Source: Stieleria bergensis
Lineage (GTDB): Bacteria > Planctomycetota > Planctomycetia > Pirellulales > Pirellulaceae
Assembly (NCBI GenBank): GCA_007745635.1
Contig: CP036272.1
Location: forward strand, 5,290,806-5,354,805
Direction: 5' to 3'
DNA length: 64,000 bases
In this document: one piece after another, positions 9,566 through 19,390 of the stretch
How the letters are laid out: each line of letters opens with the position of its first letter
How positions within the stretch are numbered: the first letter of the stretch is position 1
Position numbers and translations under genes: made by a program
The notes under the pieces: model-generated
Databases searched by the model: none
What the model was told of the DNA's origin: nothing
Seen by the model: the letters and a program-made list of their open reading frames with translations, nothing else

Positions 9566-12500
9566 ATGATCGTGATCTGCTCCTACTGTGGTTCAGAATG
9601 TCACGAGCGCGAACAGGCTGCAGGACGCTGCGGTAGTTGTGCGTGCTTCTTTACCGGTGCGGAAGAAGTGATGGAAGCAAGTGCGGCGGCTTCAGATGCG
9701 ACGGACGTCGCCTCGACACCGTCAGCCGCCGCTAAGCAGCCAGCCAGCGCTGGACCGCCTGAGCCCCCCAGTGATGTCCCCAGTGATTTGCCCAGTGACC
9801 TGCCAGCAGGAGCTCCACTAGCCGGCCCCACATCGGATCGGCCTTCGGCCAGCTCACCAGCGCAGGGTCCGATTGCGGCGTCCTCAGCCAGTGCGGCGCC
9901 CTCACCGACAGCTCCCCCGGCAACGCCTCCCGCTAGCGATGCGTCTGGGTTTGATCCGACGGCCATTAAATCGGACAGTCCTGGGATTCCCAGTCGCGCT
10001 GAGTCGGCTGGTTTGATTCAACCTCGCAAGCTATCGCCTCAGTTTCGTCGTCACGTTGAAAAAACGTGGCAATCAACATTTGGTGGTTCAAGCACCAGCG
10101 AGCACACGCTTAGCTCGGGTGGTTCCTCGACGGAAACAAAATCAGAACCGCCCACACTTAGCATCGCCACGCGTTCGATCAAGCAAGCAGCCGATCTGAC
10201 CGAAGGGGCCAAGCAAGGTGACTACCGGTTGGACAAAGTCATCGGCGAAGGCAGCATGGGGCGTGTCTGGTCGGCTCGCCAGAACTCCTTGGACCGTAAT
10301 GTTGCGGTCAAGGTGCCGATGAAGGAACTGGCCAATTCCGGCAGTGTTGGCGAAAGCCAGTTCATTTCAGAAGTGGTTGTCACGGGTCAGCTAGAACACC
10401 CCAACATCGTTCCGATTTATGAACTGGGTCGCGATGAGAACGGCGTCCCCTTTTATTCGATGAAGCACGTCCAGGGAAAACCTTGGAACGAGCTGATTGA
10501 TGAAAAGAGCGACATTGAGAACTTAGAAATCTTGATGAAGCTCTGTGATGCCGTGGCCTTCGCACACGATCGCAACTTTCTGCACCGAGACATCAAGCCA
10601 CACAACGTGATGGTGGGACAGTTTGGTGAAGTCTCTGTCATGGACTGGGGAATCGCGGTTGCGATCGCCAAAGACCCCAACAAACCGTGGGCTTCAGTGG
10701 CCACCGGTCCAGCCGGGACGCCAGCCTACATGGCACCGGAAATGGCAGCCCACAACCCTTCAGAATTGGGCGTGGTCAGTGATATCTATCTGATCGGTGC
10801 GGTGCTGTACGAGATCGTGACCGGCACACCCCCCCACCCCAAACGCGGCAACGCCCGTGAAGCGTTGTTGGCCGCCGCTGCCAACGAGATCGTTCCGACC
10901 GACAAGTCCGGCGAGTTGATTGACATTGCCTATCGCGCCATGGCAACCAACCCCTACGATCGCTATCAAAGCGTTCAAGAATTACAAGACGCGATTCGCG
11001 AATTCCAATCGCATAGCGAAAGCATCAAACTGTCCGAAAGCGCCGAAGTCCACTTAGACGAAGCCCGTCAGCAAAACAGCAGCGACGAGTTCGCGCGAGC
11101 AAGATTTGCCTTCGAGGAATCTGTCAAACTTTGGGCTGGCAACACTGCAGCTGTCGAAGGCCTGGCGGTTGCCACTCTAGATCATGCACAAAATGCACTG
11201 GAGCAAGAGAACTTCGAACTCGGCATCAGCATTTTGGATCCGACGGTTGCTGAACACCAGGGCCTGATCAAGAAGCTCAAAGAGCGTCGGAACGCTCGGC
11301 GACGATTAGCGATGCTAACACGAGTCGCCGTTGGCGTGGCGATCTTAGCCGTCGTCGGCTTCTTGGTTGCATCCTACCGATACAGCGTCGATCAACAACT
11401 TACCGCCCAGACAGCGAATGACCTGAAAGACAAAGCGGAAAACGATCGCAAGCAAGCGGTCAAGCAACGAGATCGCGCGGACAGAATGTCGGACCGCGCC
11501 GAAATCCTGCGTCTCGCTGCCGTCGATCACCTGAACATTGCGTTGGTCGCAGAAGCCAGCGCGCGCGAGGAAAAACTGCGCGCCGAAGAAGCCGGCTATG
11601 GGTCCGAGATTGGCTTGGCTGCCGAATCCATTCGGCAAAACCAGTTCAATCGCGCAACCTCGATCATGGATCGCCTGGATCCAGCAGTGGATGCAGATCC
11701 CAATTCGCTTAAACCAAAGCTTCGCCATATCGAATGGGGCATCTTAAAAGAGGCATCGCAGCCACCGGCGATGCTCGACCTGTCACCGAATGAAGCCTTT
11801 CGCACACTGGACAGTTCGGCGGACGGCAGCGTGGTCGTTGCGGGAACCGAAGAGGGACAACTCCATCTTTGGCACAACCCCATCATCGCTGCAGACGATC
11901 AATTGATCAGAAAACAGGAAACACTGTTTCAAGACCACAGCGTTCATCACGTCGCCCAAAGAATCGATAGCGTGGCGATCTCAGCGGACGGAAAAACCAT
12001 TGCTGTGGCCGGACTGCCACTGAATGATCAAGCAGTGGCAAAGAACGTGCAAGCCAATTTAGCCGGCCCTGCGCCGGCAAGCGTGCATCCGATTTGGATT
12101 TTCAATCGCGAGGCTGGGCTGGAGACACCCGTCAAGAGACTTGTCGGTCACCAAGCTGAAATCAACTGCCTGACGTTCTCAAAAACATCCAACCGACTGG
12201 CCAGTAGTGCGAGCGATCGAACCGCGCGAGTGTGGGACTATCAGGGTGATGCAAAAACGATTGTGATTCGCAACCACTTGGAACAACAAGTCTGGTCCGC
12301 GGGATTTTCTCCTCACGGAAAGACGCTGGCAACAGCCTGCGAAGACGGCCGAGTCCGTGTTTGGCGACTGGCGTTGCAAGCGGGGACCGCTGAAAAAATT
12401 GCTGACTTCCGCGGTCATCAGGGACCGGTTTACTGCGCTGTGTTTACGCCCGATGGCGAACACATTGTCTCCGGTGGATTCGACCGACAACTGCTGATCT

Positions 12501-15500
12501 GGAAACCAGGCAATGGTGAAAAGATGGCCGAGGAATCCGAGCAACTTGAAGACAGGCTGTCGGGCGAAACCGTCCAACAGCATCCCTTTTCGTTGCTCGG
12601 CGATCTTGAGCAACAACATGATGGTAGTGTGCGTTCCATCCGAGCGGCAGTCATTGAAGGGCACACCTTTTTGCTCTCTGCCAGCAATGACAACACGATC
12701 CGCTTGTGGAGCCAATCGGCTGATCCAGACATCGCTGATCCGTCATGGAATCTGGACAAAGTCCTGCGTGGACACGGTCGCTGGGTTCGTTCTGCTGCAT
12801 TCATCGCCGGCGGCCAGGAGATCATTTCGGCAGCCTTCGACGGCGCGAAAGTTTGGCGTTGGCAAAACTATTCCATGCCGCGCACGCTCTTTCCCGTTGC
12901 TGAACGTCGCATGGGATTCCGTCCCAGTGAAATTGGCCTCTCTGATGCAACGGTCACCAAGCATTCACCTGACCAGCGCTGGATTGCCACCGGTTATGCC
13001 GGAGGAACGATCGCCGTTTGGGACATGGCGTCCGGTGGGGAAAGCAAAGCCCAACGCTTGATCGACGGGCATGATTTGTTAACCAGCACGGGCCAGTTCT
13101 ACGATTCAGGCAATCGGCTGCTGACTGCTGCTGGCGATAACACCACGCGGTTGTGGGACGTGCAGTCGGGAACCAACCTCGCCAGCTTGATCGGCACTGG
13201 CTTTCGCGGCACCGCAGCGATTCACTGGAACGATGACCAACAAACCGCGACCGTCGTCACTGGCAGCGACAACCGCATCGCGCCGGCAACGTTCTGGGTC
13301 GTCAACCGCGATGGCAGCATCACCAAGACGCCACTCCTGGGACAACTGATCCGATCGGTCATCGATCGACAGCTAACGCTGGCTAGCGGGAACAAGCAGG
13401 GCAAGATCACGCTCACGTCACTGAATTCTGAACAGCACGATTTGTTCACGCAACTGCGACGCCAGATGCCAGTGCTGACCGCCGCTTCCTTCAATGCAAA
13501 TGGCGACCAATTCATCGTCGGCGACTCGGATGGCAACTGCTATCTCTTCGATCATCAGCACGCCGAACAAAAACAAACCTGTCAGCTGAAGAAAGTCCTG
13601 CGGGCTCATGGCACATCGATTGTGGCATGCAGGTTCATCCCCAACTCCAATCGTTTGGTCACCGCTAGCAGTGCGGGACAGGTCGCTCTTTGGGACGCTC
13701 AGACGTATCAAAAGCTTACCGATCTGCCCAGCAGAGAGCCCGTCATGAGTGTCCATGTTTCCAGTGATGGCAAACAACTGATCGTCGGTCACGCACCGAT
13801 TGATAGTCGCTTGCAAAGAGATCCGCTGGAAAGCCCGGTCTGCCGAGTCTTCGATCTCAGCGATCAGACGCCAGAACTGGTCGCAACATTGTTGCCTGTT
13901 GACAAAGCCGGCTCACGAAACTGGTCCAGCAATCAGCCAACTGTGCAATCGGTGCAGTTCGCCAAAGACGGACAGCGAGCCCTGGTGAGCCTGTATTTCC
14001 CCACCACTGATTCACTGCAAAAAGTCTCACCCTATGTCAGTGGATTCTGGCAATGGAATCAAGCTGACCAAGACTTCGCAACCATCGATGTCAAAGCAGC
14101 ATCCGAAGTGGCCTCCACGGTGCTGTTGGAAAAACCCGAGACCACTGAACTGTTGGTCGTTGGCGGTAAAGGTGCCAAGCTGCTGAAGCAAAGCGACAGC
14201 AACGCAAATTCATTCGAAACGCTGACAGCCAGCTTTCGTCCATCGACTCGTATTGAGTCACTTGACTTTGCGAACGACCCGCTGACAGGCCAGTCCACTC
14301 GATTGGTGATGGGCGATAATGAAGGCAACCTTCGCGTCTGGGACTTGCTGGATGGTCGTTGGAGTGAACAAGGTGATGCAGCCGTTCACTTAGTAGGTGC
14401 CCATTTAGCGCCGATTGTGATGACTGAGTTTTTCCCGTCTGATCCCAGCCGCTTTCTGTCCGTTGATCGTACCGGACGCTGGCTGGTTTGGACGTTTGAT
14501 CAATCCTGGAGCGTGACCCAAGAGCACCAACCCCAGCAGCCTACCGTCGCGAACTGCGCTCGATTGAGCCATCAAGGGAACACTCTCCTGGTAGGCAACG
14601 AAACATCCGGCCTGATTTGGAAAACCGATGGCAACGGCCAGTTTCAGCGAAGTTTGATTGACTGGCAATCCGGACGCGTCGAACGCGTTTGCTTTGCACA
14701 TGATGACTCCTGGATGGTCACCTGTGACGATCAGGGCACGATCTCGATCTGGGACGATGCCGGTGAACCGGTGACAAAGCTTGTCCAACAAGACACGCAA
14801 CCGGTGAACGACCTGGTGTTGACCAACGATCGCCTGCGCATGATCACCGCTCAAGGGAAACAGATCGTGATCTGGGATCTGGGTGGTGTTGGTCGCGGAC
14901 AGAATCAGCCAGGTGACGGTGAGAGTTCAGACATCAAAGAGCTGCTATCCAATGAAGCGCACCGAATGGTCACTTCGATCTCGCTCTCGCCAGACAACCG
15001 CTCGCTGGTCACAGCGGGAACCGAAGGGCAAACCATTCTCTGGAATGGCGCCCCCATCCTACCCATTTCGCTCTCCGGTAACCGCGCACAATTTGCCTAC
15101 CAAAGCAGCCAAGGCAAAGTCGCACTTCAGCAGTCACTGATGCTGCACGATCCGAGTCTCTTGGCTGACTTTCGTTCGGCAGTGGTCTATGCCACCATCA
15201 CTGATTCAGACGATCAGATCAACGAAGAGCTGAGCCTCTTGCCGATCCGCACTTCGTCCGGAAGAAGCATTGAAGTCCGTGAAGTCAATGGCGCTGTCAA
15301 CGTCATGTACATCCCTAGCCCCAACGCAACAGCACGCCACATTGGAACCCTCTCGGTTCGGCGAGCCCTAGCGGCGGGCAATCCGACCACACAGCTAGAA
15401 TGTGCTCTGAACGAAAACGCCGATCAAGCCGCCGTGCAAACACTGCTACGCTCGATTGCCTTTCAATTTCACCCAGGGGTATCGGCAGGCGATCACATCA

Positions 15501-15787
15501 ATCCCGTCGCACAAACTGTGACCGATGAAAACAGTGACGCGGAAGACCAAGACGAATCCGATGGGATCTTGGAACAACTCAATGTGATCACCGCACGTCA
15601 GATTGAAATCGGTGTCAAACAGATCGGCTATCACGATTCAGCTGCGACAGAGAATCAACAAAAACTGTATCCGACAAAACTGTCCGTGATCATTGACGTC
15701 GAACTCGAAGACGCCGAGCAGATCAACGGAGACGAACCGATCGCACCGGACAGCATCGCAGCCATCAAGGCCGCCGAGCGAGCGTAA
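9566..15787 (+). CDS. Ser/Thr protein kinase with zinc-ribbon N-terminus, one TM helix and WD40 domain
   Basis: The 2,073-residue protein opens with a CxxC pair at residues 5-8 and another at 22-25, a likely zinc ribbon, then about 150 residues rich in Pro/Ala/Ser. The kinase domain starts near residue 218 (glycine loop GEGSMG, VAVKVP lysine, HRDIKPHN near 339, DWG in place of DFG, APE). A hydrophobic segment near residues 583-605 predicts one membrane helix, followed by a charged helical stretch and then many WD40 repeats (for example GHQAEINCLTFS and RVWD). The last ~250 residues are a beta-rich region outside the WD40 pattern. The kinase should be cytoplasmic; the side on which the propellers lie is inferred to be opposite. 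It follows the giant surface protein closely and may be co-transcribed. A GGGAAG-like site precedes the ATG. Substrate unknown. Confidence 0.9.
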   Translation: MIVICSYCGSECHEREQAAGRCGSCACFFTGAEEVMEASAAASDATDVASTPSAAAKQPASAGPPEPPSDVPSDLPSDLPAGAPLAGPTSDRPSASSPAQGPIAASSASAAPSPTAPPATPPASDASGFDPTAIKSDSPGIPSRAESAGLIQPRKLSPQFRRHVEKTWQSTFGGSSTSEHTLSSGGSSTETKSEPPTLSIATRSIKQAADLTEGAKQGDYRLDKVIGEGSMGRVWSARQNSLDRNVAVKVPMKELANSGSVGESQFISEVVVTGQLEHPNIVPIYELGRDENGVPFYSMKHVQGKPWNELIDEKSDIENLEILMKLCDAVAFAHDRNFLHRDIKPHNVMVGQFGEVSVMDWGIAVAIAKDPNKPWASVATGPAGTPAYMAPEMAAHNPSELGVVSDIYLIGAVLYEIVTGTPPHPKRGNAREALLAAAANEIVPTDKSGELIDIAYRAMATNPYDRYQSVQELQDAIREFQSHSESIKLSESAEVHLDEARQQNSSDEFARARFAFEESVKLWAGNTAAVEGLAVATLDHAQNALEQENFELGISILDPTVAEHQGLIKKLKERRNARRRLAMLTRVAVGVAILAVVGFLVASYRYSVDQQLTAQTANDLKDKAENDRKQAVKQRDRADRMSDRAEILRLAAVDHLNIALVAEASAREEKLRAEEAGYGSEIGLAAESIRQNQFNRATSIMDRLDPAVDADPNSLKPKLRHIEWGILKEASQPPAMLDLSPNEAFRTLDSSADGSVVVAGTEEGQLHLWHNPIIAADDQLIRKQETLFQDHSVHHVAQRIDSVAISADGKTIAVAGLPLNDQAVAKNVQANLAGPAPASVHPIWIFNREAGLETPVKRLVGHQAEINCLTFSKTSNRLASSASDRTARVWDYQGDAKTIVIRNHLEQQVWSAGFSPHGKTLATACEDGRVRVWRLALQAGTAEKIADFRGHQGPVYCAVFTPDGEHIVSGGFDRQLLIWKPGNGEKMAEESEQLEDRLSGETVQQHPFSLLGDLEQQHDGSVRSIRAAVIEGHTFLLSASNDNTIRLWSQSADPDIADPSWNLDKVLRGHGRWVRSAAFIAGGQEIISAAFDGAKVWRWQNYSMPRTLFPVAERRMGFRPSEIGLSDATVTKHSPDQRWIATGYAGGTIAVWDMASGGESKAQRLIDGHDLLTSTGQFYDSGNRLLTAAGDNTTRLWDVQSGTNLASLIGTGFRGTAAIHWNDDQQTATVVTGSDNRIAPATFWVVNRDGSITKTPLLGQLIRSVIDRQLTLASGNKQGKITLTSLNSEQHDLFTQLRRQMPVLTAASFNANGDQFIVGDSDGNCYLFDHQHAEQKQTCQLKKVLRAHGTSIVACRFIPNSNRLVTASSAGQVALWDAQTYQKLTDLPSREPVMSVHVSSDGKQLIVGHAPIDSRLQRDPLESPVCRVFDLSDQTPELVATLLPVDKAGSRNWSSNQPTVQSVQFAKDGQRALVSLYFPTTDSLQKVSPYVSGFWQWNQADQDFATIDVKAASEVASTVLLEKPETTELLVVGGKGAKLLKQSDSNANSFETLTASFRPSTRIESLDFANDPLTGQSTRLVMGDNEGNLRVWDLLDGRWSEQGDAAVHLVGAHLAPIVMTEFFPSDPSRFLSVDRTGRWLVWTFDQSWSVTQEHQPQQPTVANCARLSHQGNTLLVGNETSGLIWKTDGNGQFQRSLIDWQSGRVERVCFAHDDSWMVTCDDQGTISIWDDAGEPVTKLVQQDTQPVNDLVLTNDRLRMITAQGKQIVIWDLGGVGRGQNQPGDGESSDIKELLSNEAHRMVTSISLSPDNRSLVTAGTEGQTILWNGAPILPISLSGNRAQFAYQSSQGKVALQQSLMLHDPSLLADFRSAVVYATITDSDDQINEELSLLPIRTSSGRSIEVREVNGAVNVMYIPSPNATARHIGTLSVRRALAAGNPTTQLECALNENADQAAVQTLLRSIAFQFHPGVSAGDHINPVAQTVTDENSDAEDQDESDGILEQLNVITARQIEIGVKQIGYHDSAATENQQKLYPTKLSVIIDVELEDAEQINGDEPIAPDSIAAIKAAERA

Positions 15788-16052
15788 GCGACCGCAATGC
15801 ACTGCGAATGCGGTATGCATCCCTGCTGCTGCGCCCCCCCGCGCAGGAGAACCCCGCCCCGGAGAGACCTGCGCATTCGAGCCCCTGCGTAGGAAAGCCA
15901 CCTACACCCGCCGGTGGCTTGTCAAAAAAGGGGGCGAGCGGAAATTCTTTTTGTGACATCCTCTCTGGATTCATCCCTGTTAGAGAACGGAGCAATCGTC
16001 AGCGGTTGCCCGCCTTTTCCTGCTCCCTCTCTTCTCAATCAAGGGCGACTCC
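15788..16052. other. Intergenic region between WD40 kinase and peroxidase genes
   Basis: No gene is seen. It carries a perfect 8-bp inverted repeat (15895-15902 with 15913-15920, 10-base loop) just after the kinase gene, without a following T run. Overlapping short frames here have no recognisable content. Confidence 0.5.
15895..15920. repeat. Hairpin after the WD40 kinase gene
   Basis: AAGCCACC pairs perfectly with GGTGGCTT across a 10-base loop. There is no T tract on the plus side, so an intrinsic terminator is not well supported; an RNA-stabilising 3' hairpin is equally possible. Confidence 0.4.
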
Positions 16053-18233
16053 ATGAACCCATTCTCGTCTCACTCATGGTCCAAGCGGAAACGACGCAAG
16101 TCAGCCAAACAGCAGCGTCACCTGCAACCGGAAACGCTTGAACAACGCCAGATGCTGGCTGCGGATGCCTTTTTTCACAATCACTACCATCCCGAGGACG
16201 TCAACGATGACGGAGTGGTTTCAGTGATTGACGCCTTATCGGTCATCAACGCGATGACCCGGCCTGACCCATCACGTGTCGATCAATTCACCGACGTTGA
16301 TAACGACGGGCGTCAATCGGCTCGCGACGCGTTGATGGTCATCAATCGCTTGAATCGCCCCGATCAGGAGCCCACGGATTACCAACGTGGCCAGCGTGAC
16401 CAGGGGCCACGCCCACTGCCACCTGTCCCAGAACAGCGTCGCGAATTCCAATCGATCGATGGAACCGGCAATCATCTTGAAAACCCGCAGTGGGGTTCGG
16501 CCGGTGAAAACCTGTTGCGTGTCGCAGAAGCCCAGTATGCCGATGGGATCAGTGAACCCGCCGGATCTGATCGCCCAAGCACTCGAGAGATTAGCAACCT
16601 GCTCTCAGCGATCGAAGCGGAAGGCCAAGTCAGCCAGCGTGATCTCAGCGCCTTTGTCTATGTTTGGGGACAGTTCCTTGATCATGACATTGATCTGTCG
16701 GGGCATCCCGACAACCCGGCCGACTATGAACTGTTCAATATTCAGGTTCCCACCGGTGACGCCTGGTTTGATCCAACCGGAACCGGCGAAGCGGAGATTC
16801 CACTGATTCGAAGTGACTATGATCCTGAGACGGGGACCTCTGTCGACAACCCACGGCAACAGATGAATGCGATCACGAGCTTCATTGATGGGTCTCAGAT
16901 CTACGGAAGTGACGCAGCGACACTGGAATTGCTCAGAGAGTTCGAAGGCGGTCGCATGTTGATTCGCGACAATGGACTGCCACCGCTGGACGAAGATGGC
17001 AACATCCTGGCAGGCGACATTCGCGCAGCAGAGAACCCCTCACTGACCGCAATGCACGCGCTGTTCTTGCGCGAGCACAACCGAATGGCAGAGCACATTG
17101 CCCGACAGCATGAGGGTTGGAACGACGAGCAAATTTTCCAGCACGCCCGATCGATGGTGATCGCCGAACTGCAACACATCACGTATCACGAGTACTTACC
17201 AGCGCTGCTAGGTCGGCGAGCCATCACGCGTTACGAAGGCTACGACAGTTCGGTCAATCCCGGGATCGCAACCGAATTCTCGACAGCCGCGTTCCGGTTT
17301 GGCCATAGTACCCTTAACGATGACGTCGAATTCTTCGGCAATGACGGCCGAGCGGTCAGCGAAGAGTTAAGCCTGGCCGAAGCATTCTTCAATACCGCCG
17401 TGCTTGAGGAGAACGGCATCGGGTCGGTTCTGAAATATGATGCCTCGTCACTGTCTCAGGAAATTGACCTGGAAGTCGTCGACAGTTTGCGGAACTTCCT
17501 GTTTGGCCCTCCCGGTGCCGGCGGACTGGACCTGGTGGCATTAAACATTCAACGAGGCCGTGATCACGGGTTGGCTGATTACAACTCAACGCGTGTTGCC
17601 TATGGACTGCCTGCTTACGAATCCTTTGCAGACCTGACCAGCAATCTTGAATTGCAAGAGAAACTGGCAACCCTGTATGGCGATGTTAACCATATCGATC
17701 TGTGGGTCGGCTTGATGGCCGAAGATCACGTGCCGGGTGCCGCGGTCGGTCAGTTGACACAAACGATCATTGCCGAACAGTTCCAGCGTCTGCGTGATGG
17801 CGATCGCTTTTACTACGAGAATGTCTTCGAGGGCGAGCAACTGCATCGCATTCGATCCACCTCATTGGCAGACATCATCCAACGCAACACCGAGGTTCGT
17901 GGCTTGCAAGACAACGTGTTCTTCTTCCGCGCTGAAGTCCGCGGCCAGGTCACCACACTGGACTTGATTCGAGATCAAGAACTGCTCGGCGATCGGCCTC
18001 TGCGCGACAGACCGGCTTCCGACGGAGTCGCTGGCGTGCCAGTTGAATTACTGGACGAAGACGGCAACGTGATCGCGTCGACGACAACCGACATGCGTGG
18101 CAATTACCGATTCCGACAATTCAATGAAACCGGTGATTACCAGATTCGGCTAGCGGAGACCGGTGACACGATCGATGTCCTGATCCGAACGGGCGACATG
18201 CAACTGCGAGAGCTGGATTTCGTGCTGGTCTGA
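16053..18233 (+). CDS. Secreted animal-type haem peroxidase with dockerin-like domain
   Basis: The 726-residue protein has a basic N-terminus followed by LEQRQMLAA (about residues 28-37), the N-terminal sorting motif seen in many planctomycete extracellular proteins. Residues about 45-103 form a dockerin type I-like pair of calcium loops (DVNDDG and DVDNDG, each followed by DAL-VIN). The peroxidase domain follows, with the distal motif QFLDHDIDLS near residues 206-215 (haem-linking Asp and distal His), LFLREHNR near 337 and the proximal RFGHSTL near 414. The last ~75 residues, from GVPVELLDEDG, resemble an SdrD B-like/carboxypeptidase-regulatory beta sandwich. The family (An_peroxidase, related to myeloperoxidase and peroxinectin) oxidises halides or phenols with hydrogen peroxide. 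A dockerin implies a cohesin-bearing partner, not seen here. Substrate is unknown. Confidence 0.9.
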   Translation: MNPFSSHSWSKRKRRKSAKQQRHLQPETLEQRQMLAADAFFHNHYHPEDVNDDGVVSVIDALSVINAMTRPDPSRVDQFTDVDNDGRQSARDALMVINRLNRPDQEPTDYQRGQRDQGPRPLPPVPEQRREFQSIDGTGNHLENPQWGSAGENLLRVAEAQYADGISEPAGSDRPSTREISNLLSAIEAEGQVSQRDLSAFVYVWGQFLDHDIDLSGHPDNPADYELFNIQVPTGDAWFDPTGTGEAEIPLIRSDYDPETGTSVDNPRQQMNAITSFIDGSQIYGSDAATLELLREFEGGRMLIRDNGLPPLDEDGNILAGDIRAAENPSLTAMHALFLREHNRMAEHIARQHEGWNDEQIFQHARSMVIAELQHITYHEYLPALLGRRAITRYEGYDSSVNPGIATEFSTAAFRFGHSTLNDDVEFFGNDGRAVSEELSLAEAFFNTAVLEENGIGSVLKYDASSLSQEIDLEVVDSLRNFLFGPPGAGGLDLVALNIQRGRDHGLADYNSTRVAYGLPAYESFADLTSNLELQEKLATLYGDVNHIDLWVGLMAEDHVPGAAVGQLTQTIIAEQFQRLRDGDRFYYENVFEGEQLHRIRSTSLADIIQRNTEVRGLQDNVFFFRAEVRGQVTTLDLIRDQELLGDRPLRDRPASDGVAGVPVELLDEDGNVIASTTTDMRGNYRFRQFNETGDYQIRLAETGDTIDVLIRTGDMQLRELDFVLV

Positions 18234-18333
18234 CCAGCGGGCGGTTTGCGGTTGAGCGAGTTCTGGAAGTCGACTGTGCTTGAAGCCAAATAACGAACGG
18301 CGACATTCTGATTTCATTTCCGCTCTCCTTGTG

Positions 18334-18385
18334 TTGGCAGCAGTGGCCGCTGGTAAACGATTTGCCAGCCTGCCACTGCTGCCAA
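18334..18385. repeat. Large hairpin, 14 bp plus 9 bp stems
   Basis: TTGGCAGCAGTGGC (18334-18347) pairs perfectly with GCCACTGCTGCCAA (18372-18385). Inside it GCTGGTAAA (18349-18357) pairs with TTTGCCAGC (18361-18369) with one G-U wobble, leaving a three-base CGA loop. Together they make a nearly continuous 23-bp stem with a small internal loop, upstream of the ECF sigma gene. Confidence 0.8.
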
Positions 18386-18397
18386 GCTTTCATCCAT

Positions 18398-18427
18398 CTT
18401 GGCAGCACTGCGTTGACTGCTGCCAAG
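18398..18427. repeat. Second hairpin sharing the TTGGCAGCA core
   Basis: CTTGGCAGCA (18398-18407) pairs perfectly with TGCTGCCAAG (18418-18427) over a 10-base loop. It shares the nine-base core TTGGCAGCA/TGCTGCCAA with the larger hairpin 13 bases upstream, so the two could also pair with each other as alternative structures. Confidence 0.75.
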
Positions 18428-18604
18428 CAACCTTTCCCTGTTCGACGCCCCCCAAGGTTAGGAAGAATGAGACCGACAGAGAGCTGTTTTTTGAAAAAAC
18501 GTCAATCATCTGACGACACAGGCCAAGCCAAGGGGTTTAATTACAGACAGGCAACGCGATCGACGCCCCAGCCCATTCATTCGCGTTTGATTGGAGAAAC
18601 AGCG

Positions 18605-19390
18605 ATGACCACGCATGACGCCCCATCCAACCAGGACAATGTCCCATCCAACCAGGACACTTCCGGGGGTTCGACCCAACCCGATCCAACCTCCTCAGCG
18701 GGCCCCAACACCGATCCCTCTGCGTCAAGCGATCCCAACCGAACTCATTCCAATCCCAGCAATAGCGACTTCATGCGGTTGCTATCGGCGGCTCGCGCGG
18801 GCGACAGTGAAGCCACGGGCCAATTGCTGCAATGGTATGCGAACTATTTAAACATCTTGGCTTCGTCCAGACTGGACCGCCGCTTGGCTCGACGTTTGAA
18901 TCCATCGGACATCGTCCAAGAAGCCATGATGGCAGCCCACCGTGACTTTGGTGACTTTCGCGGCAAGTCACAGGGGGAGTTGCTATGCTGGCTGCGAACC
19001 ATTTTGATCCACACACTGCATCGCAGTTTCGATCGACACCTCAAGGTTGAAAAGCGAGACATTCGTCGCGAGATTTCTATCGATGCGGTCTCGCAAAAAA
19101 TGGACGATTCTGCCCAAGGCATCGTCGAAGTGATTCCCGGTCAATTCGATCCACCAAGTGCTGCCATGCGGCGCAGCGAAAGCGAATCAGCAGTCGCCGA
19201 ACAACTCGCAAAGCTCAAGCCCGATTATCAGCAAGTCATTCAGCTACGAATCTTTCAAGGCTTGTCCTTTGAAGAAACCGCCAAAGCAATGGACCGATCC
19301 AACGGAGCGGTACGAATGCTATGGCTACGAGCATTAGACGCATTGAAGATGCACGAAGAGGAAGCCAATGCGAACGACAAATCGGACTGA
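18605..19390 (+). CDS. ECF-type RNA polymerase sigma factor, planctomycete kinase-linked class
   Basis: I start the gene at ATG 18605, preceded by TTGGAGAAA, rather than at the more upstream codon of the open frame, because the extra residues have no family counterpart. The 261-residue product has a disordered Pro/Ser/Asn-rich N-terminus (about 55 residues), a sigma-2 region (LLQWYANYLNILASSRLDRR and SDIVQEAMMAAHRDF, then WLRTILIHTLHR) and a sigma-4 helix-turn-helix near the C-terminus (LSFEETAKAMDRSNGAVRML). No anti-sigma factor gene is adjacent. Instead its end overlaps the start of a Ser/Thr kinase gene, so phosphorylation by the partner kinase is a plausible control; that is inference from context. 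Confidence 0.9.
   Translation: MTTHDAPSNQDNVPSNQDTSGGSTQPDPTSSAGPNTDPSASSDPNRTHSNPSNSDFMRLLSAARAGDSEATGQLLQWYANYLNILASSRLDRRLARRLNPSDIVQEAMMAAHRDFGDFRGKSQGELLCWLRTILIHTLHRSFDRHLKVEKRDIRREISIDAVSQKMDDSAQGIVEVIPGQFDPPSAAMRRSESESAVAEQLAKLKPDYQQVIQLRIFQGLSFEETAKAMDRSNGAVRMLWLRALDALKMHEEEANANDKSD

Larger units (their letters stand above)
18234..18604. other. Intergenic region with two large hairpins upstream of the ECF sigma gene
   Basis: No protein-coding gene is convincing here. The reading frame of the sigma factor is open back to 18329, but that stretch runs through two inverted repeats and lacks family similarity. A TTTTTTGAAAAAA palindrome lies near 18488-18500. The region probably holds the promoter of the sigma-kinase pair. 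Confidence 0.5.

Noticed and set aside
15638..16141. Overlapping short frames after the WD40 kinase gene
   Set aside because: Several mutually overlapping frames, none with recognisable content or binding site.
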